A stretch of DNA of 21,312 nucleotides from Alangreenwoodia sp964438605 (GCA_964438605.1 CAYTKT010000039.1:1-21312), one strand, 5' to 3'; counted from the stretch's first letter, positions 7,837 through 16,232 are shown. Notes: generated from the sequence alone by a model not told the origin. Made by a program: numbers and translations.

Positions 7837-8456
7837 TGAACAGATGTTTAATTATATCGGGAGCGCCTAACTGCTTTTTCCCGTCAAATTTTAAGAAATA
7901 CGATTTTATTATCGCCTGTGACAGCGGTTATGTTCATGCGAGGAAGGCAGGAATCGTTCCGGATCTTCTTGTCAGTGATTTTGATTCTTTCGACGGTGCG
8001 ACGGAATCTGCCATGGAAGTCGTGCGTGCCGTTCCCGAAAAGGATGATACGGACACGCTGATGGCGCTCAAAGAGGCGCTACATCGCGGTTATCCCAACA
8101 TTATGATTGTCGGCGGCCTTGGAGGCAGATTGGATCATACGCTTGCCAATATTTCTCTGACGGCGTTTGCCGCGAAAAAAGGGGCAATTTGCCATCTGAT
8201 TGATGAGCACCACCAGATTTTTGCGATTCGAGACGATTCTATCATAGTCAGGCGCGGTTACTGGCGGTGGATTTCCATTTTTGCGGCAGACAGTGAAGTG
8301 AAGGGTGTGACGCTGAGGGGCGTTAAATATCCGCTCCAGGATGCGACGCTGACAAATATTTATCCGATCGGTGTCAGTAACGAGTTTGTAGAAGATTCGG
8401 CGATCATTACGGCGGCACAGGGAACGCTGCTCGTCGTACTTTCCGATCTCGAATGA
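7833..8456 (+). CDS. thiN: Thiamine pyrophosphokinase
   Basis: The 207-residue protein converts thiamine and ATP to thiamine diphosphate in the cytosol. Diagnostic segments appear in order: IIACDSGYVHARKAG, VSDFDSFD, EKDDTDTLMALKEA, and GGRLDHTLANI, which together form the catalytic domain. A C-terminal thiamine-binding beta domain follows, with NIYPIGVSNEF near the end. Length matches the family (about 205-215). The ATG at 7833 overlaps the cca stop; a second ATG lies at 7836. No TPP riboswitch is seen, so expression probably follows cca. Confidence 0.93.
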   Translation: MMNRCLIISGAPNCFFPSNFKKYDFIIACDSGYVHARKAGIVPDLLVSDFDSFDGATESAMEVVRAVPEKDDTDTLMALKEALHRGYPNIMIVGGLGGRLDHTLANISLTAFAAKKGAICHLIDEHHQIFAIRDDSIIVRRGYWRWISIFAADSEVKGVTLRGVKYPLQDATLTNIYPIGVSNEFVEDSAIITAAQGTLLVVLSDLE

Positions 8457-8561
8457 CGCGGCAAGAATGTAAAACCGAAACTGCCGGCGTTGTCCGGGCG
8501 CTGCTCCGGCGGTGTTTACAGCGGAGTAAAAACATCGGTATCCAGCCAGAGGGAGTTTGTT

Positions 8562-9290
8562 ATGATCATAGATTTTCATTCTCATATAATACACAATATC
8601 GACGACGGATCTCACAATGTGGAAGAATCCATCAAAATGCTCAAAATGAGTTACAGTCAGGGCGTCGATACAATGGTGTTTACGCCTCATTTCCGGCTGG
8701 GGGAGCATAAAATTCGCACATTTTTAAAAGAACGGCAGGAGCGGCTGGACGAGATTCGTGAAGCGCTGACCGATGAAGACCGAAAGGTCATTCCAAAGGT
8801 CATTCTCGGAGCGGAAATCGAGTATATTCCGGGCATGAATACATGGGATTATCTGCCGGAGTTATGTATTCAGGGGACAAATTACCTGATGACGGAAATG
8901 CCTTTTACTCCATGGACGGAATCCGTCGTTAAAACGATTGATGACATCGCGCTGAATTCCGGAATGACACCGATTCTTCCGCATATTGACAGATATTTTC
9001 ATACATTTACAAGAACTGATTATATTGAACATTATTATGAAATGCCAGTTAAAATCCAACTTAATGCTATTTATTTAAATAGTCCTAAGAATATTCCGTT
9101 TTACAAACCGCTGTTTGAAGAACACAAAATTCATCTGCTGGGTTCCGACTGCCACAGCTGCGAATGGCGGCCGCCTGACCTGGGCAGTGCCGTCAAGTGT
9201 CTTCGTGAAGTCTGCGGTCAGGAAGCTCTCGATTTTATTGATGCCAACGGGCAGGAAGTTCTGAAAAATGCAGTTTATCAGGAAATGTAA
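8562..9290 (+). CDS. PHP-domain phosphatase of the CpsB/CapC (YwqE) type
   Basis: The 242-residue protein carries the metal-binding set of the PHP fold: His6 and His8 in DFHSH, Asp14-Asp15 in IDDG, Glu85 in GAEIEY, His141 in LPHIDRY, and Asp196/His198 in GSDCHS. This pattern fits the manganese-dependent tyrosine phosphatases that dephosphorylate BY-kinases controlling capsule synthesis. ATG 8562 is preceded by AGAGGGAG; a longer frame from 8490 lacks such a site. No kinase or capsule gene lies beside it: it sits 105 bases after thiN and 27 bases before the SLH hydrolase. The substrate could therefore differ. The PHP hydrolase call is strong; the tyrosine phosphatase role is inference. Confidence 0.82.
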   Translation: MIIDFHSHIIHNIDDGSHNVEESIKMLKMSYSQGVDTMVFTPHFRLGEHKIRTFLKERQERLDEIREALTDEDRKVIPKVILGAEIEYIPGMNTWDYLPELCIQGTNYLMTEMPFTPWTESVVKTIDDIALNSGMTPILPHIDRYFHTFTRTDYIEHYYEMPVKIQLNAIYLNSPKNIPFYKPLFEEHKIHLLGSDCHSCEWRPPDLGSAVKCLREVCGQEALDFIDANGQEVLKNAVYQEM

Positions 9291-9317
9291 CTGATATGAT
9301 TCAGAAGGGAAGGGAAA

Positions 9318-11243
9318 ATGACAGAAAAACAAAAGAAAACAGATGTTCAGAAAAGACGAAAGAAAATCGCCGCGGTGATGGCGGCAATTATAGCCATAAT
9401 ATTTCTGGTGTGGACGGTACTCGGTTCGATTATGGCGGCAGTTTACGCCTCCGCAGACAATGCGTCGCAGAATGTGACGGCAGATGAGGAAATGCGCGGA
9501 ATCTGGGTGTCTACGGTTTACCGTCTGGATTATCCGGCGGCGGCGACGACAGATGCGGCGGCGCTGATGGCCCAGGCGGATCAGATACTTGATAATTCAA
9601 AAGCCATGGGGATGAACGCGGTCTTTTTGCAGGTCCGCCCGTCAGCTGATGCTCTCTATTCTTCGGCGTATTTCCCATGGAGCCGTTATCTGTCGGGAAC
9701 GGCCGGCGTAGCACCTGACGGCGGATTCGATCCGCTGACTTACTGGGTGCAGGCCGCTCATGAGAGGGGAATGGAACTCCACGCATGGATCAATCCATAC
9801 CGTGTGACGCGGAGCGGAGCCTCAGAATATGAAGCGCTGCCGGCCAGCAGTCCTGCAAAGCAGCATCCTGACTGGGTTGTGGAGTACAGCGGCAATTATT
9901 ATTTCAATCCGGCGCTGCCGGAGGTCAGGCAGCTTGTCGTTGACGGAGCGCTGGAAATTGTGAAAAATTACGCTGTCGACGGGATTCATCTCGACGATTA
10001 TTTTTATCCGGGTACAGACTTTAACGACGCTGCGGCTTACGCGGCTTACGGAACCGGATTCGGTGATATCGGTGATTTCCGGCGGGATAATGTCAACAAA
10101 CTGATTCAGCAGCTCGATACGGAACTTCATGCAGCAAATCCGGATCTTTCTTTCGGCGTCAGTCCTTCGGGAATCTGGGCGAACAGCTCGACACGACCGG
10201 AGGGAAGCGCAACGCAGGGCGCGGAATCTTACAGTATGTATTACGCCGACACGCTTTACTGGGCGCAGCAGGGGTTGGTAGATTACCTTGCGCCTCAGAT
10301 TTACTGGAATATCGGATATTCCGTGGCCGATTACAGCATTTTGGTCGAATGGTGGAGCAACGCGCTGAAAAATACGGATGTAAAGCTTTACATAGGAATG
10401 GCTGATTACAGATCGGCCGAAGCAACGAGCGCGTCAAGCGTCTGGTATGGAACGGCGGAACTGCGCCGACAGCTTGATCTCAACAGGCAAACGGCGGGCA
10501 TCAGCGGCGAGATTCATTTCAGATATCGGATGATGCAGGAAAATGAGGAGATTCCGTCTTTCCTTCAGAGTTATTACGAGGGCGCATTTAATCCGGCGCA
10601 GCCGTCAGAAAGCGACCCGTCCGGCGGCTCTCAGGCGAATCCAGGGGATCAGGAAACAGGTTCCGGTTTCCCGTTTAGGGACGTAACGCAGGATAACTGG
10701 TATTATGACGCGGTGTCTTACGTATCGGAACACGAGCTGATGATCGGAACTTCGAGGTCTGCCTTTGCGCCGGAAGATCCTTTGGAGCGTGGGATGCTGG
10801 TGACGATACTTTACCGTCTCGCAGGTTCTCCACAGGCCGATACGAGCAGTATTTCGGCACCTGATGTGGAGAAAGACACGTGGTATTCTGCGCCTGTGGC
10901 GTGGGCAACTGAAAACGGCATTGTCGAGGGCTATGATAACGGATATTTCGGGCCTTCGGATGACATTACACGGGAACAAATGGCTGTGATTTTCTGCCGG
11001 TATGCGGCGGACAGAGGACTTGATGTAAAAGAAGCAGGAAAAAATGTAAATCTTGATGCCACATCTTCCGTATTCCAGGATGGTTCGCTGACGAGTTCTT
11101 ATGCGGTGGATTCCATGAAATGGGCTCTTGGCAGTGGATTGCTGAACGGAAAGGGTGACGGTAGCCTTGATCCGACTGGAACAGCGACGAGAGCGGAGAC
11201 AGCGCAGATTTTGATGAATTTCTGTGAAAAAATATTAAGTTAA
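9318..11243 (+). CDS. Secreted GHL10 (DUF187/YngK-like) glycoside hydrolase with three SLH domains
   Basis: The 641-residue protein begins with a basic stretch and one hydrophobic segment (residues ~18-44), a signal peptide or anchor. Residues ~58-410 resemble the GHL10/DUF187 family, starting MRGIWVSTVYRLDYP and including LHAWINPYRV and DGIHLDDYFYPG, where Asp226-Asp227 are likely active-site residues. A Pro/Ser/Gly linker near 425-450 leads to three S-layer homology domains at ~453-507, 516-571 and 586-641, expected to bind secondary wall polymers. The product is thus probably held at the cell surface and acts on peptidoglycan or another glycan; the substrate is not determinable. GGGAAGGGAAA precedes ATG 9318. 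Confidence 0.9.
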   Translation: MTEKQKKTDVQKRRKKIAAVMAAIIAIIFLVWTVLGSIMAAVYASADNASQNVTADEEMRGIWVSTVYRLDYPAAATTDAAALMAQADQILDNSKAMGMNAVFLQVRPSADALYSSAYFPWSRYLSGTAGVAPDGGFDPLTYWVQAAHERGMELHAWINPYRVTRSGASEYEALPASSPAKQHPDWVVEYSGNYYFNPALPEVRQLVVDGALEIVKNYAVDGIHLDDYFYPGTDFNDAAAYAAYGTGFGDIGDFRRDNVNKLIQQLDTELHAANPDLSFGVSPSGIWANSSTRPEGSATQGAESYSMYYADTLYWAQQGLVDYLAPQIYWNIGYSVADYSILVEWWSNALKNTDVKLYIGMADYRSAEATSASSVWYGTAELRRQLDLNRQTAGISGEIHFRYRMMQENEEIPSFLQSYYEGAFNPAQPSESDPSGGSQANPGDQETGSGFPFRDVTQDNWYYDAVSYVSEHELMIGTSRSAFAPEDPLERGMLVTILYRLAGSPQADTSSISAPDVEKDTWYSAPVAWATENGIVEGYDNGYFGPSDDITREQMAVIFCRYAADRGLDVKEAGKNVNLDATSSVFQDGSLTSSYAVDSMKWALGSGLLNGKGDGSLDPTGTATRAETAQILMNFCEKILS

Positions 11244-11782
11244 AGATAGTTAAAAATGAAGAAGTTGATTTAATTAGAATACGCTTGGCAGATGCCGCAC
11301 AGTCAGAGGATCGCACGGCATTAGAAATCCGTTTCAGCAGTCAGCGCAGATTTCTGTCGTTGCCGCCACCGGCATCCGTGTGAATACCGGAAACGACATG
11401 GCTATTGGCGGTATCAGCAGTATTTTATGGTATCGGCGTTACCGGAACGGACTGAAAACCGCATCCGGCAAGGAGTCAGCACAATGCGGAGGGTTCTCAT
11501 ACTGAAACTGAAAAGGGCCTGGATCGCGTAATCGGCCAGGCCCGCTCCGCTTTACAGTCTGTGACGCTGGCGGCAATGCTTGTTTCCGAAAGCGAAGTGC
11601 TGTATCAGCTGTATTATCAAAAAGAGTATCAGAATGCAATAACCGCCGCAGAGGATCAGCATGAAGCTGATTCTTTGCGGCGGCTATTTTGCTGTAACCA
11701 TGCAGACCAGAAAAAACAGAAAGACGGTTATCGTGGAGAAAAAGAAATGCAGGTCAGCTTTTGTGCTGCTTAATCAAAAAAG
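11244..11782. other. Gene-free convergent gap with two long hairpins
   Basis: No gene is supported here. This is the space between the SLH hydrolase (plus) and BlaR1 (minus), so it should hold terminators for both. It contains GGGCCTGG/CCAGGCCC arms at 11515-11522 and 11536-11543 and the larger hairpin listed separately. A weaker GTCGTT/AACGAC pairing lies near 11356-11395. The translated frames look like noise; decayed coding sequence cannot be excluded. Confidence 0.5.
11643..11690. terminator. Long hairpin, probable (possibly two-way) terminator
   Basis: The arms 11643-11660 and 11666-11683 pair over 18 bases with only two G-U pairs around the loop ATGAA. The plus strand continues CTATTTT, and the minus strand continues TTATTGC. 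The U tract is short, but the position between convergent genes fits a terminator. Confidence 0.6.
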
Positions 11783-13444
11783 TTATTTATGATTCTGCGC
11801 TTTCTCGTATGAATTCAGACTTGCGAAACTGGAGGAATGAGTTTCATCGTCAGTGGCAGAATAAGATGGACTGAACGGATAAGGGTCCAGAATATCGCTG
11901 CTGTCCGCGTTATGGACACCGTCTGACGGGGGCGGACTCACGTCGGATGTCTGCTCCGAGTTCGTGTCGTCTGTACTGACCGTCTCATCTGTTGCCGTAT
12001 CCTGCACAGAAGGAACGGCAGATGCCGGCAGATTTGTTTGATTGTTGTTTACAGACGGGGCGTCGCTCATGCTCGAAACTTGCTGGTGAGCATCCATTTC
12101 GCTGTCGTTTTGGCTGCCAAGCCCGTCGGTCGCGCTGGCGGCGAAAGATGATGCGGAAAGGGTGTTGGAATCATCAACCGAGCCGGAATCAGCGGAACTG
12201 TCTGGCGATTCCAAAACTACGTTTTGTGCGTTCGGCCCGGCAAGCCGTGTCTGTGCATCCGGTCTGTCCCCTTCATCCGGCTCGTCCGATTCCTTCGATT
12301 TGGTCAGTCCGTTCCGTCCGTTCGATTCGCTCCGCCATGCTGTCTGTTCGTTTCGTTCGTTCGATCCGCTCAACCATACCATCTGTTCGCTTTGTTCGTT
12401 CGATCCGTTTGGCCACGCCGCCTGTTCGCTCTGCTCGTTTTGTCCTGATGCAGAAGGCGTACTTTGCGGCAGCAGCGCTGACGTTGCAAAGAAGAAAGCA
12501 AGTGTGACGACGAGTGTTCCTGACATGATGATGTGAAGCGGCGTCCTGTTTCCGTTTTTCATGACGGATGTGACGCGTTCTTTCAGTGAATTTTCACTGA
12601 AGCAGGCAAGCGGCCCGGGCGTGATGGTTCCGATTTCGGCAAAACGCACGAGCGTCATGGCGTATTCACGTCTCGACGTACGGCCCAGAAGCCCGATTGA
12701 CGTTTCGTCGCAGGACATTTCGATGTCCTGGTTTGCCAGCAGATACATGATCCAGACCAGTGGGTTGAACCAGTGGACACAGACAGCCAGTGTCAGTATG
12801 AATTTCCAGATAATATCAAATCTTTTGATGTGGATCATTTCATGGGTCAAGATAAAGATTGTCTCTTTTTCGCTGAGTGAATCTGATACGCCTGCAGGAA
12901 GCAGAATCGTCGGTTTAAGCACGCCGTAAGTCAGCGGCGAATGAATCCGGTCTGATTCGCGCAGGGAAATGCGGCGTCGGATATGTATATGGCGGCGCCA
13001 TTCATCGACGAGGTCAGCGAGACGGGTGGAATTGACGGGAAGTGATTCCTGCAATTTCCATCGGTTTTTTATGTATGAAACGAGAAAGAAAACCAGTGCA
13101 GCGACGGCGCCCGCGACCCATATAAACTGTAGAATTACAGTATAGTGGATATAACCTCCGGAAACAGGTGCAGCAGGAGAATCGGCGTTATTCAGCAGGT
13201 TCTTCGTGCTGCCCAGAAGATTTTCCACATTATCTGAGCCGAAGGCGGCTAAAAGAAGACGGGCAAACCCCGTATACGCACTGAAGCGAAACGGCAGCGA
13301 ATATGGGATCAGCAGCCGCGCCGTCACAACGGCCCACAGCACACAGAATGTCTTTTTGGGCAGTTTGTGAATCGTCAGCCTGCGCAGGATTCCAACGGCG
13401 AGAATCATCAGAGAAGCAGATAATGTCATATTGAGTATCATCAT
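11783..13444 (-). CDS. BlaR1/MecR1-like M56 family membrane metallopeptidase without a penicillin-sensor domain
   Basis: The 553-residue protein starts at ATG 13444 with GGAG 8 bases upstream. Membrane segments are seen near residues 5-20, 33-50 and 105-128. A cytoplasmic zinc peptidase follows, with His201-Glu-x2-His205 in THEMIH and a distal DIEMSCDE. A further membrane segment lies near 310-332. In BlaR1 the outside part is a penicillin-binding domain. Here it is ~220 residues of Ser/Asn/Asp/Glu-rich sequence with 13-residue repeats and no SxxK serine-hydrolase features, so the signal is unknown and beta-lactam sensing is not supported. Family knowledge suggests it cleaves or inactivates the BlaI-like repressor encoded just upstream. 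The gap between the two genes is 39 bases. Confidence 0.88.
   Translation of the reverse strand: MMILNMTLSASLMILAVGILRRLTIHKLPKKTFCVLWAVVTARLLIPYSLPFRFSAYTGFARLLLAAFGSDNVENLLGSTKNLLNNADSPAAPVSGGYIHYTVILQFIWVAGAVAALVFFLVSYIKNRWKLQESLPVNSTRLADLVDEWRRHIHIRRRISLRESDRIHSPLTYGVLKPTILLPAGVSDSLSEKETIFILTHEMIHIKRFDIIWKFILTLAVCVHWFNPLVWIMYLLANQDIEMSCDETSIGLLGRTSRREYAMTLVRFAEIGTITPGPLACFSENSLKERVTSVMKNGNRTPLHIIMSGTLVVTLAFFFATSALLPQSTPSASGQNEQSEQAAWPNGSNEQSEQMVWLSGSNERNEQTAWRSESNGRNGLTKSKESDEPDEGDRPDAQTRLAGPNAQNVVLESPDSSADSGSVDDSNTLSASSFAASATDGLGSQNDSEMDAHQQVSSMSDAPSVNNNQTNLPASAVPSVQDTATDETVSTDDTNSEQTSDVSPPPSDGVHNADSSDILDPYPFSPSYSATDDETHSSSFASLNSYEKAQNHK
12290..12445 (-). repeat. 39-bp in-frame tandem repeats in the BlaR1 extracellular tail
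   Basis: From residue 334 the protein reads GQNEQSEQAAWPN, GSNEQSEQMVWLS and GSNERNEQTAWRS, then a decayed fourth copy beginning ESNGRNG. The unit is 13 codons (39 bp). Each full copy keeps one Trp and an Asn-Glu-x-x-Glu-Gln pattern. Confidence 0.85.
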
Positions 13445-13483
13445 ATTAGCAGCTCCAATATTTTATCAGTGAATATTAAAGAA

Positions 13484-13849
13484 TCAATTTTCCGGATATT
13501 CGCTGATGATTTTTTTAAGATTTTCGATTTCGCTTCGTGAAAGCCTTCTGTTATTGAGAAGTGACGCGAACATCAGCGACGATGAACCGCCGAACATTTT
13601 ATTGACGAGTTCGTCCGTACTTGCGACTTGCACTTCTTCTTTAGTGATCAGCGCATGGCAGATGAATCTCGGTTCTTTGCGTTCGATGGCGCCTTTTGCG
13701 ATACATTTTTTGATGACGGTATATGTTGTGTTCATATTCCAGCCGATTTGGTCTTTAAGGATGTTGGAGACTTCTTTTGCGGTGATATCTCCATGTTCCC
13801 AAATGACTTTCATGACTTTGAGTTCTGAGTCAAACAGTTTAATTTCCAA
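13484..13849 (-). CDS. BlaI/MecI/CopY-family transcriptional repressor
   Basis: The 121-residue protein starts MEIKLFDSELKVMKVIW. It has the winged-helix pattern of the BlaI/MecI family (DITAKEVSNILK, then NMNTTYTVIKKCIAKGAIER), followed by a short C-terminal dimerisation helix region. A TTG start at 13849 is chosen because AGGAGGA (13857-13863) lies 7 bases upstream and the family N-terminus begins there. It precedes the BlaR1-like gene in the same operon, the usual order. It probably represses its own promoter through the dyad at 13936-13949 and is released by proteolysis. No beta-lactamase gene is nearby, so the regulated targets may be elsewhere. Confidence 0.9.
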   Translation of the reverse strand: MEIKLFDSELKVMKVIWEHGDITAKEVSNILKDQIGWNMNTTYTVIKKCIAKGAIERKEPRFICHALITKEEVQVASTDELVNKMFGGSSSLMFASLLNNRRLSRSEIENLKKIISEYPEN

Positions 13850-13933
13850 TGAAGTATCCTCCTTTTGTTTGCCGGTTTTCGCGGATATCTGCGGCGCGAA
13901 ATCGTATCAGGATGAAAGCCTGTATTTAGAAAT

Positions 13934-13962
13934 ATACTACCATAATAGTCTTATTTTGTCCA
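13934..13962 (-). promoter_or_regulatory. BlaI-type operon promoter with overlapping operator dyad
   Basis: Reading the minus strand, a -35 TGGACA (13962-13957) and a -10 TAGTAT (13939-13934) are 17 bases apart. The dyad ACTA-N6-TAGT (13936-13949) covers the -10 and the adjacent spacer, a good place for repressor binding. BlaI/MecI-type operators are also TACA/TGTA- or ACTA-like dyads. The repressor assignment is inference. Confidence 0.6.
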
Positions 13963-14021
13963 GTGAAAAATGAAAAAAGCAGCTATAAATTCCTTTTTAT
14001 GTAAATAGATAGGGTATCGGA

Positions 14022-14440
14022 GCTGAAAATTTGAATTTGTACAAAGTCAGATGCATGGGAAAGGGAAATCAGGTTGAACGCTTCGATTTTTGCAAAGGCG
14101 GGCGCGAGGAGCAGGGGAATCAGGTTGAAAGTTTTGATTCGTGTGGAAACAAGCACAAGGAACAGGAAAATCAGATGGAAAGTCTTGATTTACATGGCGA
14201 CGGACACGAAAAACAGAGCAATCGTGCTGAAAATTTAGATTTATGCTGACGTGGGTACGAGAGATAAACAAGCCGAAGCGAAAAGTCTGGATTTACACGG
14301 ATACGGTGTGAAGGCTGCGGAATTGCGCCTGAAAGTTTGAATTTGTGCAGTAACGTTCACATGAAACAGGGAAAATGCGCCTGAAAGTTTAGATTTATGC
14401 CTGGAAAAACGAGAAAAATCGTCCGCAATTAAATTTATAT
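14022..14440. repeat. 51-bp minisatellite, about eight diverged copies
   Basis: Copies start near 14022, 14073, 14124, 14175, 14226, 14277, 14328 and 14380, with a degraded remnant near 14431. Each contains a variant of CTGAAAGTTTAGATTTATG. The first five sit in one open frame giving 17-residue repeats such as VESFDS-CGN and MESLDL-HGD. This stops with TGA at 14247, and later copies shift frame. That frame (TTG at 14031) has no ribosome binding site and is not called as a gene. The array fills the gap between the divergent blaI-like promoter and the asnS promoter. Confidence 0.85.
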
Positions 14441-14471
14441 GAGAAACCGAAGGAGAAAGCAAGAAATGAGT

Positions 14472-14500
14472 TTGTATTATACGAAACGCGGAATTATAAT
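14472..14500 (+). promoter_or_regulatory. asnS promoter
   Basis: TTGTAT (14472-14477) and TATAAT (14495-14500) are 17 bases apart. Transcription would begin near 14507, giving a leader of about 38 bases to the GTG start. This leaves no room for a T-box leader. Confidence 0.65.
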
Positions 14501-14544
14501 AATGCATATATATGCGAGAAAATATAAAAGCGGAGGTCACGAAC

Positions 14545-16200
14545 GTGGATAAGGCAAATAAGGTAAATATCAGGGATTTATTCAGAATTTATGACAGGAA
14601 AGGGGCGGCGCGGGAGCCGGAGCGGAATAAGGGCGTTGGTGACGGAAGCCTGATTGAGGTCAGTGGATGGATCAGGACAAATCGTAGTTCAAAGTCTTTC
14701 GGTTTCATCGAATTGAATGATGGAACGTGTTTTAAGCCGCTGCAGGTTGTTTATGAGAAAGAATTTATAGATAATTACACGGATATTTCAAAGCTGCTGA
14801 CAGCAGCGGCCGTGCGTGTTGAGGGTGTGTTGGAACTGACGCCGGAGGGAAAGCAGCCTTTTGAACTGAAGGCGCGCAAAATCGAGATTGAGGCCGGATC
14901 TGATCCGTCATATCCGCTTCAAAAGAAGCGTCACAGTATGGAGTTTTTACGGGAAATTGCACATCTGCGGCCGCGCAGCAATACGTTTTCGGCGGTGTTC
15001 CGTGTCAGGTCGCTGCTGGCTTACGCGATTCACCGCTTTTTCCAGGAGCGGGGATTTATCTATGTTCATACGCCGGTTATTACGGGCAGCGATGCCGAAG
15101 GTGCGGGCGAAATGTTCCGCGTGACGACGCTTGATTTAGAAAATCCGCCGCGCCGCAGAGCGCAGGATGTGCGCTCTGCGGCGCGGGAAACAGACGGTAC
15201 GAAGCATTTTGCATCGGGAGAACCGGTTACCGGAGGCGCGAAATCCGCGACTTCGGTAATCGGGGCAGAAACATCCTCTGAAACAGCCGGCGGAAAAGCC
15301 GGCATAGCGGAAGATGTTAAGATGCAGACCGATCCAGATCGATCAGAAAATCAGGCGAAAGCGCCAGAATACGGCGGTCCGGTAGATTATACGAAGGATT
15401 TTTTTGGAAAGCCGGCCTCGCTGACTGTAAGCGGTCAATTAGAAGGCGAGGCTTTTGCGCTTGCATTTAAAAATATATACACTTTCGGGCCGACGTTCCG
15501 TGCAGAAAATTCCAATACGGCGCGTCATGCGTCGGAGTTCTGGATGATCGAACCGGAAATCGCGTTTGCGGATCTTGCAGACGATATGAACTTGGCGGAA
15601 GATATGATACGCTATATTATTTCTTATGTGCTGGAAAATGCACCGGACGAGATTACGTTTTTTGATTCTTTTATAAGCAAGGGGTTATACGAGCGTTTAA
15701 GCGGAATTATTGAAAGTGATTTTGTACGTATCACTTATACTGAGGCCGTTGAGATTCTTAAGGATTCTGGCAGGAAGTTTGAGTTTCCGGTAGAATGGGG
15801 CATCGACCTTCAGACGGAGCATGAGCGCTATCTGACGGATGAGTATTTTAAGCGGCCCGTTTTCGTCACGGATTATCCGAAAGACATCAAAGCGTTTTAT
15901 ATGCGGCTCAATGACGACGGAGAAACGGTGGCGGCTGCCGATCTGCTGGCGCCGGGAATCGGTGAAATCATCGGGGGAAGCCAGCGCGAGGAACGGCTCG
16001 ATGTTCTGAAGGCGAGAATGGCAAAACTGGGCCTTGCCGAAGACGGTTACGAATGGTATCTTGATCTCAGAAAGTATGGCGGTGTAAAGCATGCGGGATT
16101 CGGCCTCGGTTTTGACCGCATGGTTATGTACGTGACGGGCATGGCGAATATCCGTGACGTGATTCCGTTTCCGCGGACACCGAAATCGCTTGAATTTTAA
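14545..16200 (+). CDS. asnS: Asparaginyl-tRNA synthetase with two extra in-frame segments
   Basis: This class II synthetase charges tRNA-Asn. The OB-fold anticodon-binding domain includes GWIRTNRSSKSFGFIELNDG. The catalytic core has SDAEGAGEMFRVTTLDL, motif 2 around Arg319 (FRAENSN), and motif 3 around Arg525 (GFGLGFDRMVMY), ending IPFPRTP. The GTG at 14545 is chosen because CGGAGG (14531-14536) lies 8 bases upstream; an ATG at 14512 would sit almost on the transcription start. The length of 551 exceeds the usual ~463. Extra residues lie at ~17-35 (charged) and ~203-279, between the FRVTTLDLENPP and VDYTKDFFGK landmarks. The second begins with a perfect 17-bp inverted repeat. All catalytic motifs are intact, so it is likely functional. 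Confidence 0.94.
   Translation: MDKANKVNIRDLFRIYDRKGAAREPERNKGVGDGSLIEVSGWIRTNRSSKSFGFIELNDGTCFKPLQVVYEKEFIDNYTDISKLLTAAAVRVEGVLELTPEGKQPFELKARKIEIEAGSDPSYPLQKKRHSMEFLREIAHLRPRSNTFSAVFRVRSLLAYAIHRFFQERGFIYVHTPVITGSDAEGAGEMFRVTTLDLENPPRRRAQDVRSAARETDGTKHFASGEPVTGGAKSATSVIGAETSSETAGGKAGIAEDVKMQTDPDRSENQAKAPEYGGPVDYTKDFFGKPASLTVSGQLEGEAFALAFKNIYTFGPTFRAENSNTARHASEFWMIEPEIAFADLADDMNLAEDMIRYIISYVLENAPDEITFFDSFISKGLYERLSGIIESDFVRITYTEAVEILKDSGRKFEFPVEWGIDLQTEHERYLTDEYFKRPVFVTDYPKDIKAFYMRLNDDGETVAAADLLAPGIGEIIGGSQREERLDVLKARMAKLGLAEDGYEWYLDLRKYGGVKHAGFGLGFDRMVMYVTGMANIRDVIPFPRTPKSLEF
15148..15186. repeat. Perfect 17-bp inverted repeat inside asnS
   Basis: CCGCGCCGCAGAGCGCA (15148-15164) and its exact reverse complement (15170-15186) flank the 5-base loop GGATG. 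Translated in frame it gives PRRRAQDVRSAAR, residues 202-214. It lies at the left border of the extra AsnRS segment. Confidence 0.92.
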
Positions 16201-16232
16201 GCGAAGATTATTTTGAATAAGGACGGTATTAT

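Noticed and set aside
11992..12536. Plus-strand open frames opposite the BlaR1 tail
   Set aside because: They are mirror frames of the biased repeat-rich coding sequence and lack a ribosome binding site.
14031..14249. A 72-codon repeat protein gene
   Set aside because: It begins with TTG, has no ribosome binding site, and the repeat continues past the stop in other frames. Treated as a minisatellite, with possible coding ancestry noted.
14262..14544. T-box leader for asnS
   Set aside because: No T-box sequence or antiterminator is visible, and the likely promoter leaves only a ~38-base leader.
11643..15186. The hairpins at 11643 and 15148 as copies of one mobile element
   Set aside because: They share CGCCGCAGAG in one arm, but the rest of the stems and loops differ; chance in GC-rich stems is enough to explain it.
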